The notes: generated by a model from the letters alone, not told the origin. Shown: positions 1 through 5,104, counted from the stretch's first letter. The stretch: 5,104 nucleotides of DNA from an uncultured Porphyromonadaceae bacterium (GCA_947174735.1 CAMWKC010000183.1:1-5104); one strand, 5' to 3'. Numbers and translations: made by a program.

Positions 1-92
1 GTCATAGTCTATAAAGATGGATTAGTCTCTGTGACGATACAACTTACCCATCACAGGCTCGGAAGAGTCTTATACACAATTACGGACACGGT
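1..92. other. Region upstream of dnaX; possible tail of an upstream gene
   Basis: No recognisable gene lies here. On the + strand, the frame beginning at base 1 is open without a stop until TAG at 115-117, which would overlap the first 25 bases of dnaX. This could be the last 38 codons of a gene that starts outside the window, but the translated residues (beginning VIVYKDGLVSVTIQL) match no family I know, and 38 open codons can arise by chance. I see no TAnnTTTG promoter element and no terminator in these bases. The dnaX promoter therefore probably lies further upstream, or dnaX is co-transcribed with the preceding gene. Confidence 0.3.
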
Positions 93-2024
93 ATGTCAGA
101 AAACACTCCATATATAGTTTCGGCACGTAAGTACAGACCGGCTACCTTCGCTTCAGTAGTAGGTCAGAAAGCACTCACTACCACCCTCAAAAACGCTATC
201 GACTCGCGACGTTTAGCTCAGGCTTATCTTTTCACGGGTCCGCGTGGAGTGGGTAAAACCTCGTGTGCCCGTATCTTTGCGAAGACTATCAACTGTCTCT
301 CACCTACAGCAGATGGCGAGGCATGTGGTGTCTGTGAGGCCTGTGTGGCTATGGAGCAAGGCAATTCCTTCAATATAATCGAGCTTGATGCTGCTTCCAA
401 CAATTCAGTCGATGATATACGCTCTATTACCGATCAGGTTAATGTACCGCCGCGTTTAGGACACTACCGTGTGTTTATTATCGACGAAGTACACATGCTT
501 TCGTCGGCAGCCTTCAACGCCTTTCTTAAAACATTGGAGGAGCCACCTTCATACGTTATCTTTATATTAGCTACAACAGAGAAGCATAAAGTACTGCCTA
601 CGATTCTGAGCCGTTGTCAGATATACGACTTCAAACGTATTACCATTGACGACATGGCCTCACATCTTAGCTATGTGGCCTCACAGGAAGGTATCGAAAC
701 CACACCGGACGCTCTTAATGTCATAGCACGTAAGGCAGATGGTGCTATGCGTGACGCACTGTCGATATTTGATCAGGTGGCTGCGTCGACTATGGGACAT
801 ATAACTTATGAAGCTACTATAGCAAACCTGAATGTACTGGATTATGAGTATTATTTCAGATTGATAGATGCTTTTCGTACAGGTGATGTCGCAGCTTCAT
901 TACTGCTGTATAAAGAGATACGTGATAAAGGTTTCGACTCGCTTTTTTTCATTAACGGATTAGCGGCACACGTACGTGATCTTATGGTAGCTGCAGACCG
1001 ACGGACACTGCCTTTGCTTGAAGTAGCTCACGAAGTAGGCGAACGTTATGCACAGCAGGCACTGACACTTCCGCTACAATGGTATTACGCAGCCCTGCGT
1101 CTGCTTAACGACTGTGATATTAATTACCGCACAGCTTCTGACAAACGCCTGCTTGTCGAACTAACACTCATACGGTTATGTCAATTACTGACTCCGGCTA
1201 CTCCGCCCTTTGATGCTATAGACAATGAAGTACCTTTACGTGCTATACATCAGCCGCAGAATTCACAGAAACCTACACCTCAACCACAGGAATCTGCTGT
1301 AACGAGCCAACCGAATACGGTCGTCACACCTCCTCCTGTAACATCTCCTTCTGCTGTAACCTCTGCGCAGCCGACAACAAGCTCTGCTCAGTCAACTGTT
1401 TCACCGTCGCAGACATCTTCACAGATTCACCAGACATCAACCGACAGGCCGAGTACCCCACAATATCCCCAATCACCGGTATCGTCACCGACGGCCGGTG
1501 GTAATCCAATTCCACCGGCTATGCAGACAAGACCGGCAGGTTCACCGGCGATGCGGCCTATTTCACCGCAACCTACGCGCACAGTACCCAAAGGGCCACC
1601 AAGAACGATACGTATTTCCGACACGTCGCATATAGCTCCGGTTGCTTCGCTTGAGCAGCGTTCAGAGTCCTTTACTCCCGAGGCCTTTAATCTTGCCTGG
1701 CAACAGTTTATTATTGCTCATCCTACGTTGCACATACTTACCAACGCCATGCGTACCGCTACTCCTCAGGCTATAACGGCTACTAACTGGCGAATTATGG
1801 TAAGTCATCCGGCACAGCAACAGGCCTTCGAATCGGCTATGACGACCTTAATGCCTTTTCTTCGCGACCGGTTGCGTAACGATCTTCTTACCCTGACTAT
1901 CGAGGTAAGTGAAGCGCCAGCTGTGGAACGCCAGATGCCCCCCGGTGAATTTTTGAAGAAAATTATCAGCTCAAACGGGGCTATAGCACAGTTCCTGACT
2001 AACATAGATGCAGAGTTAGCTTAA
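93..2024 (+). CDS. dnaX: DNA polymerase III subunit gamma/tau (clamp-loader ATPase)
   Basis: This is the ATPase and scaffold subunit of the clamp loader, which opens the beta sliding clamp and places it on primed DNA at the replication fork. The 643-residue protein starts with the conserved YIVSARKYRP block (residues 7-16). Next come Walker A GPRGVGKT (49-56), a zinc module with Cys68, Cys78, Cys81 and Cys84, Walker B VFIIDEVHML (127-136), sensor 1 around LATTE (159-163), the SRC arginine-finger motif (173-175) and sensor 2 GAMRDALS (217-224). A helical oligomerisation domain spans about 245-365. A Pro/Ser/Thr/Gln-rich linker, presumably disordered, covers about 366-525, and a lineage-type C-terminal domain covers about 527-643. 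The ATG at 93 is the first in frame and puts the conserved block at the usual distance from the start; there is no Shine-Dalgarno sequence, as expected for Bacteroidota. The length matches a full tau. No A-rich slippery site like that of E. coli is present at the gamma end point, so a gamma product is not predicted there. Confidence 0.97.
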   Translation: MSENTPYIVSARKYRPATFASVVGQKALTTTLKNAIDSRRLAQAYLFTGPRGVGKTSCARIFAKTINCLSPTADGEACGVCEACVAMEQGNSFNIIELDAASNNSVDDIRSITDQVNVPPRLGHYRVFIIDEVHMLSSAAFNAFLKTLEEPPSYVIFILATTEKHKVLPTILSRCQIYDFKRITIDDMASHLSYVASQEGIETTPDALNVIARKADGAMRDALSIFDQVAASTMGHITYEATIANLNVLDYEYYFRLIDAFRTGDVAASLLLYKEIRDKGFDSLFFINGLAAHVRDLMVAADRRTLPLLEVAHEVGERYAQQALTLPLQWYYAALRLLNDCDINYRTASDKRLLVELTLIRLCQLLTPATPPFDAIDNEVPLRAIHQPQNSQKPTPQPQESAVTSQPNTVVTPPPVTSPSAVTSAQPTTSSAQSTVSPSQTSSQIHQTSTDRPSTPQYPQSPVSSPTAGGNPIPPAMQTRPAGSPAMRPISPQPTRTVPKGPPRTIRISDTSHIAPVASLEQRSESFTPEAFNLAWQQFIIAHPTLHILTNAMRTATPQAITATNWRIMVSHPAQQQAFESAMTTLMPFLRDRLRNDLLTLTIEVSEAPAVERQMPPGEFLKKIISSNGAIAQFLTNIDAELA

Positions 2025-2353
2025 AAGCAGAGAATACATAATTCTATGAAGCTAAAGCCTTGAAGCATAGATAGAAGTAAGGTATTTATCAGCGAGCTGA
2101 AACTTGTGCACAAAAGCCGAAAGACACTTTACTGGTTTAAATTTCAATTTCAGCCTGAATAGCATTTTTTGTATCGGGATAGTTTCGCAAGGTAAAAAAA
2201 GGAACTGAATAGAGAAGGTAATACGCTGGAAGTTTAACTAAAATGAAGTTAAATAATGTTTAAATTTTAATTGTAATAGTTAAAATAACTTAATAAACTA
2301 TCTATTTGCTGTCTTTACAGAGCTGTAAAATCGGATATAAGCATAATAATTAC
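2025..2353. other. AT-rich intergenic region between dnaX and the rimP promoter
   Basis: I find no gene in this stretch of more than 300 bases. The only ATG-started frames I noticed are trivial: ATG at 2046 runs five codons and ATG at 2243 runs six. No convincing terminator follows dnaX. The best structure is a hairpin with the six-base arms TCTATG (2043-2048) and CATAGA (2066-2071), which lacks a T-tract. Bases 2241-2300 are extremely AT-rich, with 7 G or C in 60. They lie within nested inverted repeats: AGTTTA (2231-2236) with TAAACT (2294-2299), and AAGTTA (2246-2251) with TAACTT (2286-2291). A small palindrome, AGTTA-AAA-TAACT, sits at 2278-2290. The stretch could be an upstream activating region or bent DNA ahead of the rimP promoter, but that is inference. 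Confidence 0.6.
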
Positions 2354-2361
2354 TATCTTTG
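2354..2361 (+). promoter_or_regulatory. Bacteroidota-type -7 promoter element for rimP-nusA-infB
   Basis: TATCTTTG matches the Bacteroidota primary-sigma -7 consensus TAnnTTTG exactly and lies in a non-coding, AT-rich region about 94 bases before the rimP start. By the known geometry of this promoter class, transcription would begin near 2366-2370. I cannot find the partner -33 TTTG at the expected distance (around 2330), so the upstream half is weak or absent. The same 8-mer also occurs inside dnaX (272-279) and nusA (3328-3335), where it encodes conserved residues. The call therefore rests on position as well as sequence. Confidence 0.75.
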
Positions 2362-2373
2362 CAGTGAAATTCC

Positions 2374-2401
2374 GGAGGGGACGATACGTCTCCTCCTTTT
2401 T
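2374..2401 (+). terminator. Terminator-like hairpin in the rimP leader (possible attenuator)
   Basis: The arms GGAGGGGACG (2374-2383) and CGTCTCCTCC (2387-2396) pair over 10 positions with a single G-U wobble, enclosing the loop ATA (2384-2386). Five T residues follow directly (2397-2401). This is the form of an intrinsic terminator, but it begins only a few bases after the expected transcript start and before rimP, not after dnaX at the gene end. It could act as an attenuator of the rimP-nusA-infB operon, as a 5'-end stabilising hairpin, or, less likely, as a distant terminator for dnaX read-through. Its 5' arm contains GGAGG, the perfect complement of the anti-Shine-Dalgarno core CCUCC of 16S rRNA. 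The structure is seen in the sequence; the role is inferred. Confidence 0.65.
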
Positions 2402-2457
2402 ATTGGTGTAATATACCTTTACTTAGTGTAATATGCTCCTTTTATTGGTGTAATATG
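2395..2457 (+). repeat. Three imperfect direct repeats ending in GTGTAATAT before rimP
   Basis: Three tandem copies of a roughly 20-base unit run up to and into the rimP start codon: CCTTTTTATTGGTGTAATAT (2395-2414), CCTTTACTTAGTGTAATAT (2416-2434) and CCTTTTATTGGTGTAATAT (2438-2456). The GTGTAATAT cores start at 2406, 2426 and 2448, a spacing of 20 and then 22 bases. Copies 1 and 3 differ by only one T. Copies 2 and 3 are followed by G, so each creates an ATG in the same context (TAATATG); copy 1 has A there and makes no start. Copy 1 overlaps the last bases and T-tract of the upstream hairpin. The unit may be a duplicated translation-initiation segment or a regulator-binding repeat. Confidence 0.8.
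2433..2453 (+). CDS. Possible six-codon leader ORF (MLLLLV) upstream of rimP
   Basis: ATG CTC CTT TTA TTG GTG TAA encodes Met, four leucines read from four different codons, and Val. The stop ends one base before the rimP ATG, giving TAATATG. Its start codon sits in the same TAATATG context as that of rimP, because both are copies of a direct repeat. If translated, it could couple ribosome termination to rimP initiation or act as a small leader peptide. The frame is very short and could be a by-product of the repeat, so I treat it as a candidate only. Confidence 0.3.
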   Translation: MLLLLV

Positions 2458-2919
2458 ATAGACAAGCAAGCCCTGACCCAATTCATAGAAAGCCAGCTCG
2501 CCGACACAGACATGTTCCTTGTCGAAGTCGTCATAAGTGCTGACAACGAAATCAAAGTGGAAATAGACTCCATGCAACCCGTCGATATTGACGCCTGCAT
2601 AGACCTGACCCGTAAGATAGAGTCAGCCTTTGACCGTGATGTTGAAGACTATGAACTCGAAGTAGGTTCAGCCGGACTTACCACTCCCTTCAAGGTTATA
2701 CGCCAATATGAGAAAAATATCGGTAATCCGGTGGAAATCCTTACCACTGACGGACGTAAACTCAAGGGTACTCTTACCGATGCTGACGCAGAAGGCTGTG
2801 AGATAGAAATGCAGCAGAAGATCAGAAAAGAAGGTTCAAAGAAACCCGTCCTCGAAACCGTCCACGAGCGTTTGCCATATACCGACATACGTCAGGCACA
2901 GTATCATCTCGAATTCTGA
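2455..2919 (+). CDS. rimP: Ribosome maturation factor RimP
   Basis: RimP binds the immature 30S subunit in the cytoplasm and helps its late assembly. The 154-residue length is normal for the family. The N-terminal alpha/beta domain covers about 1-80 and ends in the signature YELEVGSAGLTTPF (66-79), the Bacteroidales form of the family's LEVSSPG-type motif. The C-terminal SH3-like barrel follows, with NPVEILTTDGRKLKGTL at 91-107. The start at 2455 gives MIDKQAL, which I recall as resembling Bacteroides RimP starts; there is no Shine-Dalgarno sequence and the upstream bases are AT-rich. It is the first gene of the rimP-nusA-infB operon and is preceded by the promoter, hairpin, repeats and mini-ORF described separately. 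The gap to nusA is 97 bases with no terminator. Confidence 0.95.
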   Translation: MIDKQALTQFIESQLADTDMFLVEVVISADNEIKVEIDSMQPVDIDACIDLTRKIESAFDRDVEDYELEVGSAGLTTPFKVIRQYEKNIGNPVEILTTDGRKLKGTLTDADAEGCEIEMQQKIRKEGSKKPVLETVHERLPYTDIRQAQYHLEF

Positions 2920-2942
2920 GTCACCCTCACCAGGCGTATATA

Positions 2943-2977
2943 TTCTGCTTCCGTCAGGACAGAACGGTTGCGCCGTT
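2943..2977 (+). other. Two small adjacent hairpins in the rimP-nusA spacer
   Basis: In the 97-base spacer, TTCTG (2943-2947) pairs with CAGAA (2960-2964), and TCC (2950-2952) pairs with GGA (2957-2959) around the loop GTCA, leaving a two-base bulge. Next to it, AACGG (2963-2967) can pair with CCGTT (2973-2977) around TTGCG. The two helices share the bases AA at 2963-2964, so their full forms compete. No T-tract follows, so neither looks like a terminator. They may be mRNA-processing or translation-control structures, or chance. Confidence 0.3.
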
Positions 2978-3016
2978 ACACCCCACCAATCAAACTTCAA
3001 CCCACTTAATAGTCTT

Positions 3017-4264
3017 ATGGCAAAAAAAGCTGAAAGCGTAAATATGGTCGATAGGTTCACTGAATTTAAAGACCTCAAGAATATAGACAAGACCACCATG
3101 ATAAGCGTGCTCGAAGAATCGTTCCGTAACGTTCTGGCAAAGATGTTCGGTACAGACGAGAACTTCGACGTTATCATGAACCCTGATAAAGGTGACTGTG
3201 AGATATACCAGAATCTGACAGTTAAGCCTGACGGCCAGGTCGACAATCCTAATATGGAAATCGGCCTCACCGAAGCACGCGAAATAGACCCAGAGTGTGA
3301 GATAGGTGAAGACGTGGCCAAAGAGATTATCTTTGCTGACTTCGGACGCCGTGCCATACTCAATCTGCGCCAGACGCTACAGGCCAAGATACTCGAACTT
3401 CAGAAAGACGCAATATTCTCCAAGTTCAAAGAACTCGAAGGAGAAATTATTACCGGAGAAGTACATCAGATATGGAAACGTGAGATGCTTCTGATAGACG
3501 AAGACCAGAACGAACTGATGATGCCGAAAGAAGAGCAGATACCCGGCGACTTCTTCCATAAAGGTGATACAGTGCGTGCCATAGTGAAGCGTGTCGATAA
3601 TACCAATAATAATCCGAAGGTTATCGTAAGCCGTACCGATGAACGTTTCCTATGTCGTCTGTTTGAACAGGAAGTACCTGAGATTCACGATGGTCTTATC
3701 ACTATTAAGGCAGTAGCCCGTATTCCGGGTGAGCGTGCTAAGATAGCTGTTGAGAGTTATGATGATCATATCGATCCTGTCGGCGCTTGTGTAGGTATCA
3801 AAGGAAGCCGCATACACGGCATAGTACGTGAGTTGCGTAATGAAAATATCGACGTCATTTCCTATACAGGTAATCCGCAGCTGTTTATACAGCGTGCTCT
3901 CAGTCCGGCTAAGATAACTTCCATACGTCTTAATGAAGAGACAAAGAAGGCCGAAGTATTCATGCACCCGGATGAGGTATCGCTTGCCATAGGCAAAGGC
4001 GGTCTCAATATAAAATTAGCTATGATGCTTACGGGTTATAATATAGATGTATTCCGCGATATAGCAGAGGGCGAGGAAGACATCTATCTTGACGAGTTCC
4101 GCGATGAAATCGACGACTGGGTAATTGAAAGTCTCAAAAACCTCGGTGTCGATACAGCTAAGGCTGTACTCAACGCCCCGATGGAACTTCTTGATCAGGC
4201 TGACCTCGAGGATACGACCCTGCAACATGTAATGCAGGTGCTCCACGCCGAGTTCGACGACTGA
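3017..4264 (+). CDS. nusA: Transcription termination/antitermination factor NusA
   Basis: NusA binds RNA polymerase and nascent RNA and modulates pausing, intrinsic termination and antitermination, including on rRNA operons. The 415-residue protein has an N-terminal polymerase-binding domain (about 1-135, including FADFGRRAILNLRQTL at 107-121), an S1 RNA-binding domain (about 142-195), and KH1 with the GIKG loop (260-263) in the conserved DPVGACVGIKGSRI segment. KH2 follows with GKGG (326-329). The tail from about 350 is acidic and helical (EGEEDIYLDEF) and long enough for one helical repeat. E. coli NusA is longer, with two such acidic repeats; the shorter form is, as I recall, usual in Bacteroidota. 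The ATG at 3017 gives MAKKAESVNMVDRF, matching Bacteroidales starts as I remember them; the next in-frame Met is residue 10. It lies between rimP and infB, 76 bases before infB, presumably on one transcript. Confidence 0.97.
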   Translation: MAKKAESVNMVDRFTEFKDLKNIDKTTMISVLEESFRNVLAKMFGTDENFDVIMNPDKGDCEIYQNLTVKPDGQVDNPNMEIGLTEAREIDPECEIGEDVAKEIIFADFGRRAILNLRQTLQAKILELQKDAIFSKFKELEGEIITGEVHQIWKREMLLIDEDQNELMMPKEEQIPGDFFHKGDTVRAIVKRVDNTNNNPKVIVSRTDERFLCRLFEQEVPEIHDGLITIKAVARIPGERAKIAVESYDDHIDPVGACVGIKGSRIHGIVRELRNENIDVISYTGNPQLFIQRALSPAKITSIRLNEETKKAEVFMHPDEVSLAIGKGGLNIKLAMMLTGYNIDVFRDIAEGEEDIYLDEFRDEIDDWVIESLKNLGVDTAKAVLNAPMELLDQADLEDTTLQHVMQVLHAEFDD

Positions 4265-4340
4265 CGTCCGGACGACCGCTGTAACGACGGCCTTTATACC
4301 TCTCTGCTTCACTATCCAGTTAAATCACACAACAGCATAT
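4265..4340. other. nusA-infB spacer with a palindrome after the nusA stop
   Basis: This 76-base spacer contains no gene and no terminator, so nusA and infB are likely co-transcribed. Directly after the nusA stop is the perfect 10-base palindrome CGTCCGGACG (4265-4274). It has no loop, so as RNA it would make a poor hairpin. The bases before the infB start (ACAACAGCATAT) are A-rich with no Shine-Dalgarno sequence, as expected for Bacteroidota. Confidence 0.5.
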
Positions 4341-5104
4341 ATGCCAAAAATCAATAAAGTAGCAAAAGAACTCAACGTCGGTGTAAAGACCGCCGTCGAA
4401 TTCCTGGCCAAGCATGGTATTCAGGTTAGCGCCGATCCTAACGCAAGGATCGACGATGCCGCTGTGAACCTGCTCAACAAGGAATTCAGTACCGACCAGC
4501 GATTCAAAGCCGAGACCGATAAATACACCAGCACCCGCCGCGATGAGAAAAGGGCGTCTAAAACTGAACGTACAGCCGAAGTATCTACTGAGGCACCAGC
4601 ACCACGCGGACCAAAAATTCTTGGTAAAATAGACCTTTCAAATCCGGGCCGTCCAATGGTCAAGCCTACCGGCGATACTGTTGTGAAAAACGAAAAAAGC
4701 GGTTCTGACCGTCAGGGGCGTTCCGGCGAAAACTCACGCCGTGACCGTGATCGTGACCGCAACCGTTCAGGTCGCCGTGATGACTCACAGCGGAGGTCAG
4801 AGCGTAGCGGGTCTCAGCAGCCACAGCAACAGAAGCCTACACAGCAGCCTCCGAAACCTGCACAACAAGCGGCGCCTAAGGCACAGCAGCCTAAACCCGT
4901 ACAGCCTCCGAAACCGACGGTAACTCCGGCTAAACCTGAAATAAAGCCTGAAGTAAAGCAGGAAACTCCGGCTCCGGCCCCAGCTCCGGCAGCTGCCGAG
5001 ACACCGGCCAGCTCGAATGTGTTCCGTCTCAATACTCCGGCAGGTCAGCCGGAACTGCGTGTGGTAGGTAAGATTGATCTTACAGCTCTCAATCAGTCCA
5101 CACG
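4341..5104 (+). CDS. infB: Translation initiation factor IF-2, N-terminal part (runs off the window)
   Basis: IF2 is the GTPase that places initiator fMet-tRNA on the 30S subunit and promotes 50S joining. Only the first 254 codons plus two bases are here; the GTPase and tRNA-binding domains lie beyond the window, so the identification rests on the N-terminal domain and gene order. The start MPKINKVAKELNVGVKTAVEFLAKHG (residues 1-26; described here as MPKINKVAKELNVG plus KTAVEFLAKHG) is the IF2 N-terminal helical module. After about residue 55 the protein is low-complexity: an Arg/Asp block RRDRDRDRNRSGRRDD (133-148), then Gln/Pro/Lys-rich sequence with QPPKP repeats (about 159-215) and an Ala-Pro run (210-218). 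The motif GKIDL occurs twice, at 95-99 and 243-247. The start at 4341 follows nusA by 76 bases. Long, variable, charged N-terminal extensions are typical of Bacteroidota IF2. Confidence 0.93.
   Translation, partial: MPKINKVAKELNVGVKTAVEFLAKHGIQVSADPNARIDDAAVNLLNKEFSTDQRFKAETDKYTSTRRDEKRASKTERTAEVSTEAPAPRGPKILGKIDLSNPGRPMVKPTGDTVVKNEKSGSDRQGRSGENSRRDRDRDRNRSGRRDDSQRRSERSGSQQPQQQKPTQQPPKPAQQAAPKAQQPKPVQPPKPTVTPAKPEIKPEVKQETPAPAPAPAAAETPASSNVFRLNTPAGQPELRVVGKIDLTALNQST
4845..4915 (+). repeat. In-frame repeat within the infB linker (QPPKP units)
   Basis: The 14-base sequence CAGCCTCCGAAACC occurs at 4845-4858 and again, identically, at 4902-4915. The copies are 57 bases (19 codons) apart and in frame, and both encode Gln-Pro-Pro-Lys-Pro. 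Between and around them are further CAGCAG-CCT and CCTAAA units. This looks like repeat-driven expansion of a disordered linker, not a separate element. Confidence 0.55.

Noticed and set aside
1..5. A minus-strand ATG at 3-5 that could start a divergent gene leaving the window
   Set aside because: Only the start codon is visible and no good promoter element precedes it on that strand, so there is nothing to support it.
272..279. TATCTTTG inside dnaX resembling a Bacteroidota promoter
   Set aside because: It encodes part of the conserved RIFAKT segment and has no TTTG partner upstream; an 8-mer with two free positions occurs by chance.
969..978. Palindrome CACGTACGTG in dnaX as an operator
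   Set aside because: It lies deep in coding sequence, is a single copy, and a 10-base palindrome is expected by chance in a window of this size.
1324..2005. Three minus-strand frames opposite the dnaX linker and C-terminus
   Set aside because: They are shadows of a real coding frame, with no recognisable protein features.
2043..2071. Hairpin after dnaX as its terminator
   Set aside because: The six-base stem is AT-rich with a 17-base loop and has no T-tract, so it does not look like an intrinsic terminator.
3328..3335. TATCTTTG inside nusA resembling a Bacteroidota promoter
   Set aside because: It lies in the coding sequence for the conserved IIFADFG segment and no -33 element is visible, so an internal promoter is not supported.
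2836..3387. 183-codon minus-strand open frame across the rimP end and nusA start
   Set aside because: It lies opposite two well-recognised genes, has no family resemblance, and its residue composition is that of an antisense shadow.
3650..4312. Two minus-strand open frames (105 and 98 codons) opposite nusA
   Set aside because: They are antisense to conserved KH-domain and C-terminal coding sequence and show no recognisable domain or promoter.
4421..5032. Minus-strand frames (including a Gly/Cys/Ala-rich one) and a 60-codon plus-strand frame overlapping infB
   Set aside because: Their odd compositions are explained by reading the Pro/Gln/Ala-rich infB linker in other frames.
1..5104. CRISPR array, insertion sequence, tRNA, rRNA or phage/defence genes
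   Set aside because: No suitably spaced exact repeats, transposase, terminal inverted repeats, cloverleaf or accessory domains were seen; the window is core housekeeping sequence.

Overview
The window is a stretch of core chromosome from a member of the Bacteroidota, most likely the order Bacteroidales; a Muribaculaceae-like family is my guess from memory of the protein sequences. Four lines of evidence support this. The DnaX, RimP and NusA proteins read like Bacteroidales versions, for example the RimP signature YELEVGSAG and the NusA start MAKKAESVNM. There is a TAnnTTTG-type promoter element. No gene start has a Shine-Dalgarno sequence. The gene order rimP-nusA-infB is also typical of the group. 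All confident genes are on the + strand.

Layout: positions 1-92 hold no recognisable gene, only a short open frame that may be the tail of an upstream gene. dnaX (93-2024) encodes the clamp-loader tau subunit of DNA polymerase III. A 430-base gap follows (2025-2454). Its left part is AT-rich and appears non-coding. Its right part is a compact leader: a -7 promoter element (2354-2361), a strong GC-rich hairpin with a T-tract (2374-2401), three imperfect direct repeats ending in GTGTAATAT, and a six-codon mini-ORF that stops one base before the rimP start. Then come rimP (2455-2919), nusA (3017-4264) and the first 254 codons of infB (4341 to the window end).

How the genes work together: rimP, nusA and infB form the widely conserved transcription/translation operon. 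RimP matures the 30S subunit, NusA controls RNA polymerase pausing, termination and antitermination, and IF2 brings initiator tRNA to the 30S subunit. The gaps of 97 and 76 bases, with no terminator in either, fit a single transcript started from the promoter near 2360. dnaX is probably a separate transcription unit that happens to lie upstream.

The genes are ordinary housekeeping genes. The part worth a second look is the leader at about 2354-2457. It has the layout of an attenuator or ribosome-responsive switch: a terminator-like hairpin within about 35 nt of the expected transcript start, whose 5' arm contains GGAGG, followed by a triplicated translation-start-like repeat and a leucine-rich mini-ORF. 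This regulatory reading is inference from sequence only. I found no mobile element, CRISPR array, tRNA, rRNA or other accessory system.
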